Shown piece by piece: positions 43,666 through 51,757 of a DNA stretch of 64,000 bases (the stretch's first letter is position 1; every line of letters starts with the position of its first letter). Location of the stretch: assembly GCF_900177375.1 (NCBI RefSeq), contig NZ_FWZU01000005.1, positions 411,088 to 475,087 of the forward strand. The letters run 5' to 3'. The position numbers were made by a program, and so were the translations under genes. The stretch is from Desulfovibrio gilichinskyi (GTDB taxonomy: Bacteria > Desulfobacterota > Desulfovibrionia > Desulfovibrionales > Desulfovibrionaceae). Under the pieces are notes generated by a model, which was not told the origin of the DNA, ran no database searches, and saw nothing but the letters and a program-made list of their open reading frames with translations.

Positions 43666-44475
43666 ATGAAAACATCGAATGTAATCAGTCTTGTTGAAAC
43701 GTTTGCACCATCAGGCTATGCTGCTTCGTGGGATAACTGCGGTGTGCAGATTGTCGGTCCTGAAAGAGAAATTAAAAAAGTGGCAGTGGCTCTTGATCCT
43801 ATGCCCCATGTTATTTCCAGAGCCTTGGATTGGGGCGCAGATTTTATTCTGACCCACCATCCGCTGGCAATCGATCAAAGACTCCCTGCGAAGCTTGATT
43901 GGTTTCGGGATGTAATGAAACAGGTTCTTTGTGCAGATGTAACTCTTTGCGCCGCACACACATCGCTTGATGTTCAGTTCGGTGGAGTTGTCTCGTGGCT
44001 TGGGCGTGAGCTTGAGCTTCAGGATCTTAAGGTTCTTGATGTCGTTGCAGAAAATGATGCGGGTGAAATCCTCGGATACGGCTGCATCGGCGATCTGGAA
44101 TCTGTTCTGCCTCTTGAAAATTTTGTAGAACGGGTAGCTCTTGCTACAGGGTGCGAGGTCATCGCAGTCAGCGGACCGGCTCCTGAGAAAGTCAAAAGAG
44201 TTGCCATGTGCCCGGGTTCAGGGTCATCGCTTATGGATAAGGCTTTTGCACAGGGTGCGGATGTTTTTATCACCGGCGATGTTAAATATCATTCGGCGCA
44301 AGAGAGTGTCGGAGCCGTTCTGGATGTGGGGCATTTTTCTCTTGAAGAGGAGATGATGCGCCGCTTTGCTGTTGTTTTAGAGCAGAATCTGGAAGACGGC
44401 GTTGAAGTAAGATTTTTTACCGGACACAATCCATTTGCCTATTATGTGCAAGGAAAGGGTGTCTGTAAGTCCTAA
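43666..44475 (+). CDS. Nif3/DUF34-family protein (GTP cyclohydrolase type 2-like)
   Basis: A 269-aa di-metal protein of the Nif3 family. Metal-binding blocks are THHPL, AAHTSLD and GHFSLEEE, with GDVKYH near the C-terminus. WDNCGVQIV and AVALDPMPHVI are family starts. ATG 43666 follows GGTGG at 5 bases; the open frame to 43624 lacks a site. The cellular role of this family is unsettled. It is followed after a hairpin by a coiled-coil zinc-ribbon protein, a common neighbour in related genomes as far as I recall. Confidence 0.9.
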   Translation: MKTSNVISLVETFAPSGYAASWDNCGVQIVGPEREIKKVAVALDPMPHVISRALDWGADFILTHHPLAIDQRLPAKLDWFRDVMKQVLCADVTLCAAHTSLDVQFGGVVSWLGRELELQDLKVLDVVAENDAGEILGYGCIGDLESVLPLENFVERVALATGCEVIAVSGPAPEKVKRVAMCPGSGSSLMDKAFAQGADVFITGDVKYHSAQESVGAVLDVGHFSLEEEMMRRFAVVLEQNLEDGVEVRFFTGHNPFAYYVQGKGVCKS

Positions 44476-44508
44476 GCAGGACTTTTATAACTCTAGAGAA
44501 AGTTAGGG

Positions 44509-44533
44509 CTTCGTATAGGCCTTACGAAGTTTT
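44509..44533 (+). terminator. Possible terminator after the Nif3-like gene
   Basis: CTTCGTA (44509-44515) pairs with TACGAAG (44523-44529), followed by four T. The T run is short. Confidence 0.5.
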
Positions 44534-44637
44534 AAATGTGTTTTTATTACGGGACAGGCGGGCATAGACTGCTCATTAGTTTCCGAACATCGATGTAGCG
44601 TAGATTTGTATGAATCATTCGCAAAAGGGGACCCATA

Positions 44638-45423
44638 ATGTATGAAAAACAGGTAGAACAGCTTGTAGTTTTGCAAAAGGTTGATGATGACATTCTTCTT
44701 CTTGAAGCAGAAATCGACCAGGCTCCCAAGGATGTGGCAGCTCTAGAATCTCGCCATGCTGCGCTTGAAAAGCGTAAAGAACAGCTTGAAGAGAAACTTG
44801 CCCACCTGAAAGAGCAGCAGAAAAAGCTCGAATTTGAAATCGAAGATGATGGCGTAAAAGTCAAAAAGAGCAAAAGCAAGTTGATGCTGGTTGGCACAAC
44901 TAAAGAATATCATGCAATGATGCGTGAAATGGATAGCCTCGAAAAGCTCAACAGACTGCGCGAAGAAGAAAAAATAACTGTTCTGGAAGAAATTACTCGC
45001 CAGAACGACATGTATGCTGAGAATAATGCGAAAATCGAAGCTCTGAATGAAGAGCTTGCAGAAAAACGTATTGGACTTAAAACTAAACTTGCCGGTGCGC
45101 AGTCTAAGCTTGATAAACTTAACAAGCAGAGATCTAAATGCGGACAGGTTGTTCCTGCTCCGATTCTCGGCAGATATGAATTTATCCGCTCACGTTTAGC
45201 TCATCCGGTAATCGTTCCTGTAATTGACTCTTTTTGTACCGGTTGTAATATTATGATTCCTCCGCAGATTTACAACAGCCTACAGGAAGGAAAGCAGATT
45301 ATCAGCTGTCCTAACTGTCAGCGTCTTACTTATTGGCTGCCTGGTGAACCAGAACCGGAAGTAGTTAAGCCTAAAAAAGCAGCTAAGCCTAAAAAAGGCG
45401 CTGCCGCAGAAGACGATAGCTAG
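44638..45423 (+). CDS. Coiled-coil zinc-ribbon protein (CT398/C4-type family)
   Basis: A 261-aa protein. Residues about 5-160 form a long charged coiled coil (ALEKRKEQLEEKLAHLKEQQ). Residues about 195-225 form a zinc ribbon with the Cys pairs CTGC and CPNC. The tail is Lys/Pro/Ala-rich. The start is ATG 44638 with AAAGGGG at 7 bases. In chlamydiae the CT398 homologue binds sigma-54 and flagellar/secretion factors; whether that holds here is unknown. A strong terminator and then rnpB follow. Confidence 0.88.
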   Translation: MYEKQVEQLVVLQKVDDDILLLEAEIDQAPKDVAALESRHAALEKRKEQLEEKLAHLKEQQKKLEFEIEDDGVKVKKSKSKLMLVGTTKEYHAMMREMDSLEKLNRLREEEKITVLEEITRQNDMYAENNAKIEALNEELAEKRIGLKTKLAGAQSKLDKLNKQRSKCGQVVPAPILGRYEFIRSRLAHPVIVPVIDSFCTGCNIMIPPQIYNSLQEGKQIISCPNCQRLTYWLPGEPEPEVVKPKKAAKPKKGAAAEDDS

Positions 45424-45448
45424 AGATTTGAAAGTTAAATAAAGTTGA

Positions 45449-45473
45449 GGGGAGTTTTACTCCCCTTTTTTTT
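45449..45473 (+). terminator. Rho-independent terminator before rnpB
   Basis: GGGGAG pairs with CTCCCC across a TTTTA loop and is followed by eight T. Confidence 0.9.
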
Positions 45474-45841
45474 GATGGAGTTGGACAGATCATCGCCGCG
45501 GGTAACACCGGGGAGGAAAGTCCGGGCTCCGCAGGGCAGGGCGCTGGGTAACTCCCAGCGGAAGTGATTCCGGGAAAGTGCCACAGAAAACAGACCGCCC
45601 CGGTGTTTTATACACCGGAGTAAGGGTGAAACGGTGGAGTAAGAGCCCACCAGCGGCCATGGTGACATGACCGGCTAGGCAAACCCCGTCCGGAGCAAGA
45701 CCAAATAGAAAAGCGCTTGAGGCCGGCCCGGCTGAAGCTTTCGGGTAGGTTGCTTGAGGCGTATGGTAACATACGTCCTAGAGGAATGATGATTATCCCG
45801 TTTTTGCGGGAACAAAACCCGGCTTACAGTCCGACTCCATC
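45474..45841 (+). ncRNA. rnpB: RNase P RNA, bacterial class A
   Basis: The catalytic RNA that trims tRNA 5' ends. P1 is GATGGAGTTGGAC (45474-45486) pairing with GTCCGACTCCATC (45829-45841). The conserved CRI core GAGGAAAGTCCGGGCTCC is present, as are GGGTGAAACGGTGGAGTAAGAGC and ACAAAACCCGGCTTACAG near the 3' end. Length is about 368 bases. A T run right after P1 ends transcription. It lies between the zinc-ribbon gene and ispDF. Confidence 0.97.
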
Positions 45842-45917
45842 TTTTTTTGACTCTTCCCTTGATCATATTTGATTTTTTCCTGCGGGCGTGGGAAGAGTGC
45901 GGATAAGGGAGAATTAT

Positions 45918-47147
45918 ATGAGTAAATCCGGTGAAGTCTGGGCTGTTATTTTAGCCGCAGGCAGTGGAACACGCCTTGCTGCATCTGTCGGCGGGGTAAA
46001 AAAACAATTTCTTTTATGGAAGGGCTTTCCGCTCTTCTGGCATTCTGCCATTACTTTTTCAAATACACCGCGTATTTCAGGACTTGTTTTTGTTTTTCCG
46101 CCTGATCAGGTTGAAGAAATGAAAACAGTTGTTTCAGGGTTTGACGGATCGGATTCACTCGGGCTGCCGTTTAAAGTTGTAGCCGGAGGAGTCAGGCGTC
46201 AGGATTCCGTTTTTAACGGACTCAGCGTTTTACCTCCCAAATGTGAATATGTTCTGGTTCATGACTCTGCCCGTCCTTTTGCTTCAGGTCCTCTCACTTC
46301 CAATATTATAGATATGCTTAAAAGCGGTCTTCCAGCTGTTATTCCGGCAGTTGAAGTGACTGATACAATTAAAGAAATTGACGGAGATACTGTCAAACAA
46401 ACTTTGGTTAGATCAAACCTTCGCGCTGTTCAAACTCCGCAGGGCTTTTCTTTGCGTGTTCTTATTGCCGCACACAAAATGGCGGGTGAGAAAGAGTGGG
46501 ATGTAACGGATGACGCGTCGATGGTTGAAATGCTCGGGGGCCAGTCAGAAGATAGTGAAACGGCCGGAGTTAAAGTCCATATTTGTGAGGGAGAGGAGTC
46601 GAACGTGAAGATTACAAATCCTGAAGATTTGAAAAGACTTGAAGAAAAAATTCCACCCGTTCCCTGTGTCGGCTGGGGATACGATGTGCACCGATATGGT
46701 TCCGGACGGCCGATGGTTATCGGCGGCGTGCCGATTCCCGGTGGACCGGAGGTTGTTGCCCACTCTGATGGAGATGTTCTCCTGCATGCTCTTGCGGATG
46801 CTATTCTCGGCCTTTTCGGCGGCGGTGATATCGGGCTCCATTTTCCTGATACCAGCGCGGCCTGCGATAATATGTCCAGCGGCATAATTCTTACAGAAGT
46901 TTTGGCAAAAGCTGATGAAGCCGGAGTTGAAATAGTTCATGTCGATTTGACCGTCATCGCTCAGATACCGAAGCTTTCCCCTCACCGAAATCTTATTCAA
47001 AAAAATATTGCGTCACTCATGGGGCTTGATAAGTCGCAGGTTAATGTAAAAGCAACTACCGAAGAAAAACTCGGTTTTACCGGTGAAAAAAAAGGCATTA
47101 AAGCCGTTGCTGCTGTGACAGGATTGAAGCGGATTGTTAAAGGCTGA
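45918..47147 (+). CDS. ispDF: Bifunctional IspD/IspF isoprenoid enzyme
   Basis: A 409-aa fusion of two MEP-pathway enzymes. Residues 1-230 are the cytidylyltransferase (VILAAGSGTRLA, VHDSARPF, QTPQGF). Residues about 248-409 are the cyclodiphosphate synthase: GYDVHRYG holds the metal Asp and His, with AHSDGDVLLHALADAILG and GDIGLHFPDT. ATG 45918 has AGGGAG 6 bases upstream; the open frame to 45888 would bury the site. The next gene starts 4 bases on. Confidence 0.96.
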   Translation: MSKSGEVWAVILAAGSGTRLAASVGGVKKQFLLWKGFPLFWHSAITFSNTPRISGLVFVFPPDQVEEMKTVVSGFDGSDSLGLPFKVVAGGVRRQDSVFNGLSVLPPKCEYVLVHDSARPFASGPLTSNIIDMLKSGLPAVIPAVEVTDTIKEIDGDTVKQTLVRSNLRAVQTPQGFSLRVLIAAHKMAGEKEWDVTDDASMVEMLGGQSEDSETAGVKVHICEGEESNVKITNPEDLKRLEEKIPPVPCVGWGYDVHRYGSGRPMVIGGVPIPGGPEVVAHSDGDVLLHALADAILGLFGGGDIGLHFPDTSAACDNMSSGIILTEVLAKADEAGVEIVHVDLTVIAQIPKLSPHRNLIQKNIASLMGLDKSQVNVKATTEEKLGFTGEKKGIKAVAAVTGLKRIVKG

Positions 47148-47151
47148 GATC

Positions 47152-48054
47152 ATGAGTGAAAAGAGTACAAATAAATACTTGAAAGCTTTCACTCTGACTC
47201 TGGCGATAATAATTATTGCCGGAGTTGCTGGCTATTTTAAGCTGCAAGATTACTCTGCTCAAAAAGTAAGAGAGGTTGCAGCCAGATATTCTGATATTGC
47301 AAATATTGATTTCGACCGCGCCATGATAAACCCGTTTGACCGCAGCGTAAAAGTCTGGAATGTTCGTTGCGACTTTGCAGTCGGCGGAACTTGCTCGGCA
47401 AAAGTTATTTCAGTTAAAAAGTTTGACGATTCACATAGGTTTCCTTACTTTTTCGAAGGCGAGGCTCAGGGTGTGACCGTTCCTGTTGATTTTATGAATA
47501 TGGGAACTTTAACCCGTGATTTTCGTAAGATGGGTTATGATGAGCTGTCTTTTGACCTGTCGGCTGACTACATATATGAGGATAAAGCTAAACAGCTGTC
47601 AGTACATGATCTGCACTTTAAAGGTGAAAACTTTTGCGAGCTGAATATAGGATTTGACCTTGAAAATGTTAAGCTGGATAGGCCGGGAATTAGCGGTTTA
47701 ATCGGAGTAAAGGTTTTAGACGCCGGAATTATCGTGCATGACGATTCTCTTATTTCCAGAATGATTGAGTCGTCCGCTTCTTCAGCTAAAGTCAGTCTGG
47801 ATGACTACCGCAAAGGGGTGATTGAAGATCTTCAACTTAAAATGCAAAAATCCCGAAGCACTGGAAACGGCTACGCTGAAAATTTTTATGGGGAACTCAT
47901 GAAGTTTATAGCAAAACCGGAATATTTCGTTTTACGCTTTGAGCCTGCTAAACCTGTTCCCCTTCTCTACGCTTTTATGGGCAACAGCTTTGAAAATTTA
48001 CTCAGTTTATACGGAGTTACAGCCTCAAGCGATCCTGTAATACAAGGAAAATGA
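47152..48054 (+). CDS. Hypothetical membrane-anchored protein
   Basis: A 300-aa protein that I do not recognise. One N-terminal helix (about 11-30) is followed by a periplasmic domain of about 270 residues. The pattern FDRAMINPFDRSVKVWNVRC and repeated short beta strands resemble the start of AsmA-like proteins, but the match is weak. ATG 47152 is 4 bases after the ispDF stop, and the longer TTG frame overlaps it. An internal Cys pair (about residues 77 and 85) may form a disulfide. It is transcribed with ispDF. Confidence 0.7.
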   Translation: MSEKSTNKYLKAFTLTLAIIIIAGVAGYFKLQDYSAQKVREVAARYSDIANIDFDRAMINPFDRSVKVWNVRCDFAVGGTCSAKVISVKKFDDSHRFPYFFEGEAQGVTVPVDFMNMGTLTRDFRKMGYDELSFDLSADYIYEDKAKQLSVHDLHFKGENFCELNIGFDLENVKLDRPGISGLIGVKVLDAGIIVHDDSLISRMIESSASSAKVSLDDYRKGVIEDLQLKMQKSRSTGNGYAENFYGELMKFIAKPEYFVLRFEPAKPVPLLYAFMGNSFENLLSLYGVTASSDPVIQGK

Positions 48055-48137
48055 TAAGTTTTTAATTGGTTTTGACTTAGTAATAATTGGCAATTAGGTT
48101 GAATTTTTAGGACCAGCAAAGAGAACAAGGAGTGGCT

Positions 48138-49595
48138 ATGCGCCTTTATAATACACTTGAACGTAAGAAAGAGGAATTTGTTCCTTTAAATGGCAATAAG
48201 GTCAGTTTGTATGCTTGCGGTATCACCGCTTATGACCTTTGTCATATCGGGCATGCACGCTCCTCGGTTGTTTTCGACGTTTTAGTACGGTATCTGCGGT
48301 ACAAAGGGTATGATGTTACATTTGTACGCAACTTTACTGATATTGATGATAAAATAATCAACCGCGCAAATGAATCTGGTGTCTCTGCTGCAGATCTTGC
48401 TGAAAAATTTATCGGTGAGTTTTATGTGGATATGGATAAACTGAATATTCTTCGCGCTGATATTGAACCGAAGTGTACTGAGCATATTCCTGAAATGTTG
48501 GCACTTACTCAGACTCTTATCGATAAGGGGCATGCTTACTCAACTCCTTCCGGTGATGTTTATTTTAAAGTCCGTTCTTTTGAAGGATACGGCAAGCTTT
48601 CCGGTAGGAATATTGAAGATTTGCAGTCCGGAGCACGGATTCAGCCCGGTGAAGAAAAAGAAGATCCACTTGATTTTGCTCTCTGGAAAGCAGCAAAACC
48701 GGGTGAACCTTCATGGGAAAGTCCTTGGGGACAGGGACGTCCCGGCTGGCATCTTGAATGTTCAGCCATGAGCGAAAAATATTTGTCACTTCCTTTCGAT
48801 ATTCATGGTGGCGGGCAGGATTTGAGTTTTCCTCATCATGAAAATGAAATTGCCCAGAGTGAAGCCGCAACCGGAAAGCAGATGGCTCGTTTTTGGGTGC
48901 ATAATGGATTTGTGCAGATTAATTCAGAAAAGATGTCAAAATCTCTCGGCAACTTTTTTACTATCAGAGATATCCTTGCTAAGTTTCTGCCTGAATCGCT
49001 TCGTTACTTCCTGCTAACAATGCATTACCGCAGCCCTCTTGATTTTTCTTTTGAAGCTCTTGAAGATGCCGAAAAAGGCATTCGCCGCGTATATGTAGCC
49101 ATGGAACAGATGGAAGAAGCTCTTGATAAAGATAAATGGTCCAAGGCGGCCTTACCAGCTGAAGTGTTGGCTGAGCTTGAAGATGCAGAAAATGGCTGGG
49201 ATGCTGCAATGGAAGACGATGTGAATACTGCCGGCGCAATGGGGCATATCTTCACAATTATCCGTCTTGCCGGACGCATCGCAGAAGATAAAGCTTGGCG
49301 CAAAAGCGAAGGCGGACGCGACGCTTGGATTCGTATTCTTGCTGATATGAAAAAATGGGGCGGAGTTTTAGGTGTCTTCACTGAAAAGCCTCAGACGTTT
49401 TTAGCAAAGCTTAAACTTTGTATGCTTGAGCGCAAAGGAATTGAAGTTGCCAAAGTTGATGAGCTTGTTTCAGCTCGTCAGGAAGCTAGAAAAAATAAGG
49501 ATTTTGCTGAATCTGACAGAATCAGAGATGCTCTCTTAGAGCTTGGAGTAGAAGTCAAAGATACTTCTCATGGTCCTGTTTGGGACGTAATCTAA
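48138..49595 (+). CDS. cysS: Cysteinyl-tRNA synthetase
   Basis: Class I synthetase, 485 aa. Zinc ligands include Cys27 (LYACGITAYD), the Cys of WHLECSAM and His/Glu of FPHHENE. The signature motifs are HIGH (CHIGHARS) and KMSKS (SEKMSKSLGN). ATG 48138 has AAGGAG 5 bases upstream; GTG 48132 abuts that site. A terminator follows. Confidence 0.97.
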   Translation: MRLYNTLERKKEEFVPLNGNKVSLYACGITAYDLCHIGHARSSVVFDVLVRYLRYKGYDVTFVRNFTDIDDKIINRANESGVSAADLAEKFIGEFYVDMDKLNILRADIEPKCTEHIPEMLALTQTLIDKGHAYSTPSGDVYFKVRSFEGYGKLSGRNIEDLQSGARIQPGEEKEDPLDFALWKAAKPGEPSWESPWGQGRPGWHLECSAMSEKYLSLPFDIHGGGQDLSFPHHENEIAQSEAATGKQMARFWVHNGFVQINSEKMSKSLGNFFTIRDILAKFLPESLRYFLLTMHYRSPLDFSFEALEDAEKGIRRVYVAMEQMEEALDKDKWSKAALPAEVLAELEDAENGWDAAMEDDVNTAGAMGHIFTIIRLAGRIAEDKAWRKSEGGRDAWIRILADMKKWGGVLGVFTEKPQTFLAKLKLCMLERKGIEVAKVDELVSARQEARKNKDFAESDRIRDALLELGVEVKDTSHGPVWDVI

Positions 49596-49626
49596 ATTCG
49601 CAGCACAACACCGAGCAGTTATTAAA

Positions 49627-49656
49627 GAAACCGGATTTTTCCGGTTTCTTTTTTTT
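49627..49656 (+). terminator. Rho-independent terminator of cysS
   Basis: GAAACCGGA pairs with TCCGGTTTC, and eight T follow. Confidence 0.9.
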
Positions 49657-49708
49657 GCATAGTCAGCACTTAAGTAGTAGTGATTCATGATCTAAGGAGC
49701 TGCCAGCA

Positions 49709-51427
49709 ATGAGGATAGGATTAAAGACTAAGACAATAGTGAGTGTTCTGCTTATGTGTGCCATTATGCTGATAGCAACACTGAGCGGAATTAATCAATT
49801 TATGAATCAGAATTCTTATTTGATTGAAAAATCTTTGGCTAATAAGAATTTTGATCGTGCTTCATATGCAATTTCAAAATCAGCTGATGATTTAAGTCAC
49901 CTTTGCCGTAACTTGGCATGGCGGGATGACTCCTATAAGTTTATGGAAGATCATAATGAAAAATTTATCAGCTCAAATTTTGTTCCGGATATGTTCAACA
50001 CATTTGATTTAGATTTCATTTTGTTTATCGATAGTAATGGGAAAATATTTGAAACATATTTCCCTGTAAGAAATGATACAATTTTAGGTTGTTTTTTACT
50101 TAATGGATGCAGTGGAAATGAATTAGTGAAGTCCGTCGGTCCTGAAGGGGCATCAGGTCTTATACGAATTTCCCATTCAATCGTGCAGTTTTCAGCTCAG
50201 AAAATATTTAACAGCTTAAAAACTAAAGATCCTCGTGGAACTTTAGTTATGGGGCGTTTTTTCGGTGACAATGATATTGCTGAATTAGGAAGAAATCTTC
50301 GTATGGACCTTTCACTGACAGAATTACGAAGTAAAGATGGAAAAGAAGTTTTTTTTGAACATTCAGGCATTCGTGGGAGTTCTCTCATAGCATATAAGGT
50401 CCTGCATGATACTTTTGGTAAACAGTTAGTTTTACTTAGAATGAAAGCCTACGAAGGGTTTAATTCCATGGGTAAATCTATGAATCTTGGGCTTTCCCTT
50501 TATATGATTGCTGTCTTGCTGTGTCTTGGCATTTGTACATATTTCTTTGTAAATTTTATTTTTGTGTCGAGAGTTAGAAAGCTGAAATCTCAACTTGATG
50601 GAACCAGAACAGTGAGAGCTGGTGGCAAGAGAGACAGGTTGCAGGTGATTTTAAGCGGCGATGATGAGCTGACGGATCTTTCCAAATCAATAAATGAGAC
50701 GCTGCAGCTTGTGCAGGAAGAAAAAGAACGTGCTGAAGGTGCAAATAGAGTTAAAAGTGAATTCTTAGCAAATATGAGTCATGAGATTCGCACTCCTATG
50801 CATTCGATTCTCGGAATGGTTGAGCTGCTTAAAGAAACAAAACTCGATGATGAGCAAAAATATTTTTTGGAAGTAGCAGGTACTGCCGGAGAATCATTGC
50901 TTGAAGTTATTAATGATGTTCTGGAAATTTCTAAAATTGAAGCCGGGCATTTGGAAATAGAGAAACATCAGTTCATACTTCGCGAAATGATCGAAAGAGT
51001 CGTATCCGTACTTAATGTTGAGGCAAGCAAAAAAGGTCTTAAGATTATCTGCAATATTGAAAATGAAGTTCCGGAAATAGTAACCGGTGACCCAACCAGG
51101 ATCAGGCAGGTCTTAACTAATTTAATAAGTAATTCCGTAAAATTTACAGGGAAAGGGATTGTCGATGTTCGGGTTGTTGTCGGTGAGGACGGCAATATTG
51201 TTTTTTCCGTTTCGGATACAGGTATTGGAATACCTGCGGATAAAATAAGTGCGATTTTTGAAAGCTTTACCCAGGCTGATTCATCAACTTCACGGAAATA
51301 CGGTGGAACGGGCTTAGGGCTTCCTATCTCCCGAAAGTTAGTCGAAATGATGGGGGGTAAGCTTTCAGCCGAAAGCACTGTTGGTGTTGGATCAAAATTT
51401 TCTTTCTTTGTTAATTTAAAATATTAA
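49709..51427 (+). CDS. CHASE4-domain sensor histidine kinase
   Basis: A 572-aa membrane kinase. Helix 1 (about 9-30) and helix 2 (about 262-290) flank a periplasmic domain with CHASE4 features ([24 protein letters not shown]). A HAMP-like linker leads to HisKA with His358 in [15 protein letters not shown]. HATPase boxes are [25 protein letters not shown] and [10 protein letters not shown]. It lacks the receiver domain such kinases often carry. No regulator adjoins it. Its small downstream neighbour is the candidate selenoprotein. Confidence 0.92.
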   Translation: MRIGLKTKTIVSVLLMCAIMLIATLSGINQFMNQNSYLIEKSLANKNFDRASYAISKSADDLSHLCRNLAWRDDSYKFMEDHNEKFISSNFVPDMFNTFDLDFILFIDSNGKIFETYFPVRNDTILGCFLLNGCSGNELVKSVGPEGASGLIRISHSIVQFSAQKIFNSLKTKDPRGTLVMGRFFGDNDIAELGRNLRMDLSLTELRSKDGKEVFFEHSGIRGSSLIAYKVLHDTFGKQLVLLRMKAYEGFNSMGKSMNLGLSLYMIAVLLCLGICTYFFVNFIFVSRVRKLKSQLDGTRTVRAGGKRDRLQVILSGDDELTDLSKSINETLQLVQEEKERAEGANRVKSEFLANMSHEIRTPMHSILGMVELLKETKLDDEQKYFLEVAGTAGESLLEVINDVLEISKIEAGHLEIEKHQFILREMIERVVSVLNVEASKKGLKIICNIENEVPEIVTGDPTRIRQVLTNLISNSVKFTGKGIVDVRVVVGEDGNIVFSVSDTGIGIPADKISAIFESFTQADSSTSRKYGGTGLGLPISRKLVEMMGGKLSAESTVGVGSKFSFFVNLKY

Positions 51428-51457
51428 GACGATATCAGCTTTAAAGATTGATTATTG

Positions 51458-51494
51458 CAATTGCAATTGACTTTATCTATATGGTAGTTATTTG
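51458..51494 (+). promoter_or_regulatory. Promoter-like pair with overlapping palindrome before the small selenoprotein gene
   Basis: TTGACT (51467-51472), a 16-base spacer and TATTTG (51489-51494) suggest a promoter. The perfect palindrome CAATTGCAATTG (51458-51469) overlaps the -35 element and could be an operator. The start codon is 36 bases beyond the -10. Confidence 0.45.
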
Positions 51495-51529
51495 TAATGT
51501 AAACCCGAAACAATCTTGAGAGGTTTGAT

Positions 51530-51688
51530 ATGTCGAATTTATTAGCTCTTGCCGGAATTTTTGCCGGTGTATTTATCTTGCTTAAGGTGGTGCTGCCAAA
51601 GTTAGGCATCAGCCCCTGACAGCCTTCTGGCGGCTGCCGTGATCAGCAGTGCACACTGGAAGACAGGCCGAAGCAGAAAGACGATTAG
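51530..51688 (+). CDS. Candidate 52-residue membrane selenoprotein (in-frame TGA at 51617)
   Basis: GAGAGG, 6 bases before ATG 51530, opens a clean reading frame. The first 29 codons encode a hydrophobic helix (about 4-22, LLALAGIFAGVFILLKVVL) and then LPKLGISP. Codon 30 is TGA. Reading through it, the frame continues 22 residues (QPSGGCRDQQC, then an acidic/basic tail ending QKDD) to TAG 51686, 31 bases before a terminator. If TGA is selenocysteine, the protein has Sec30, Cys36 and Cys41 (U-x5-C-x4-C), a plausible redox centre just outside the membrane. A stem-loop follows the TGA as a SECIS should. Alternatives are a 29-residue peptide ending at TGA, or a chance frame. Conventional gene calling would miss or truncate it. 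No family recognised. Confidence 0.6.
51620..51662 (+). promoter_or_regulatory. Candidate bacterial SECIS element
   Basis: Directly after TGA 51617-51619. CTTCT (51624-51628) pairs with GGAAG (51658-51662). An internal loop leads to GCTGC (51633-51637) pairing with GCAGT (51646-51650). The apical loop CGTGATCA (51638-51645) contains the GU pair characteristic of bacterial SECIS loops, 18-26 bases from the UGA, within the usual range. A competing CAGCC/GGCTG pairing is possible. Confidence 0.5.
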
Positions 51689-51719
51689 TTTATGACAATT
51701 TATGAGTAAAGTTTTTATT

Positions 51720-51756
51720 AAAAGCCCTTGGACTTTGTTCAAGGGCTTTTGTTTTT
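51720..51756 (+). terminator. Rho-independent terminator after the small selenoprotein gene
   Basis: AAAAGCCCTTG pairs with CAAGGGCTTTT across a 9-base loop, then GTTTTT. It lies against the end of the converging CgeB-like gene, where the minus-strand T run is weaker. Confidence 0.85.
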
Positions 51757-51757
51757 A

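Noticed and set aside
51530..51619. The small gene as merely a 29-residue peptide ending at TGA
   Set aside because: Kept as an alternative, but the continuing frame with two Cys, the stem-loop after TGA and the terminator just past TAG fit readthrough better.
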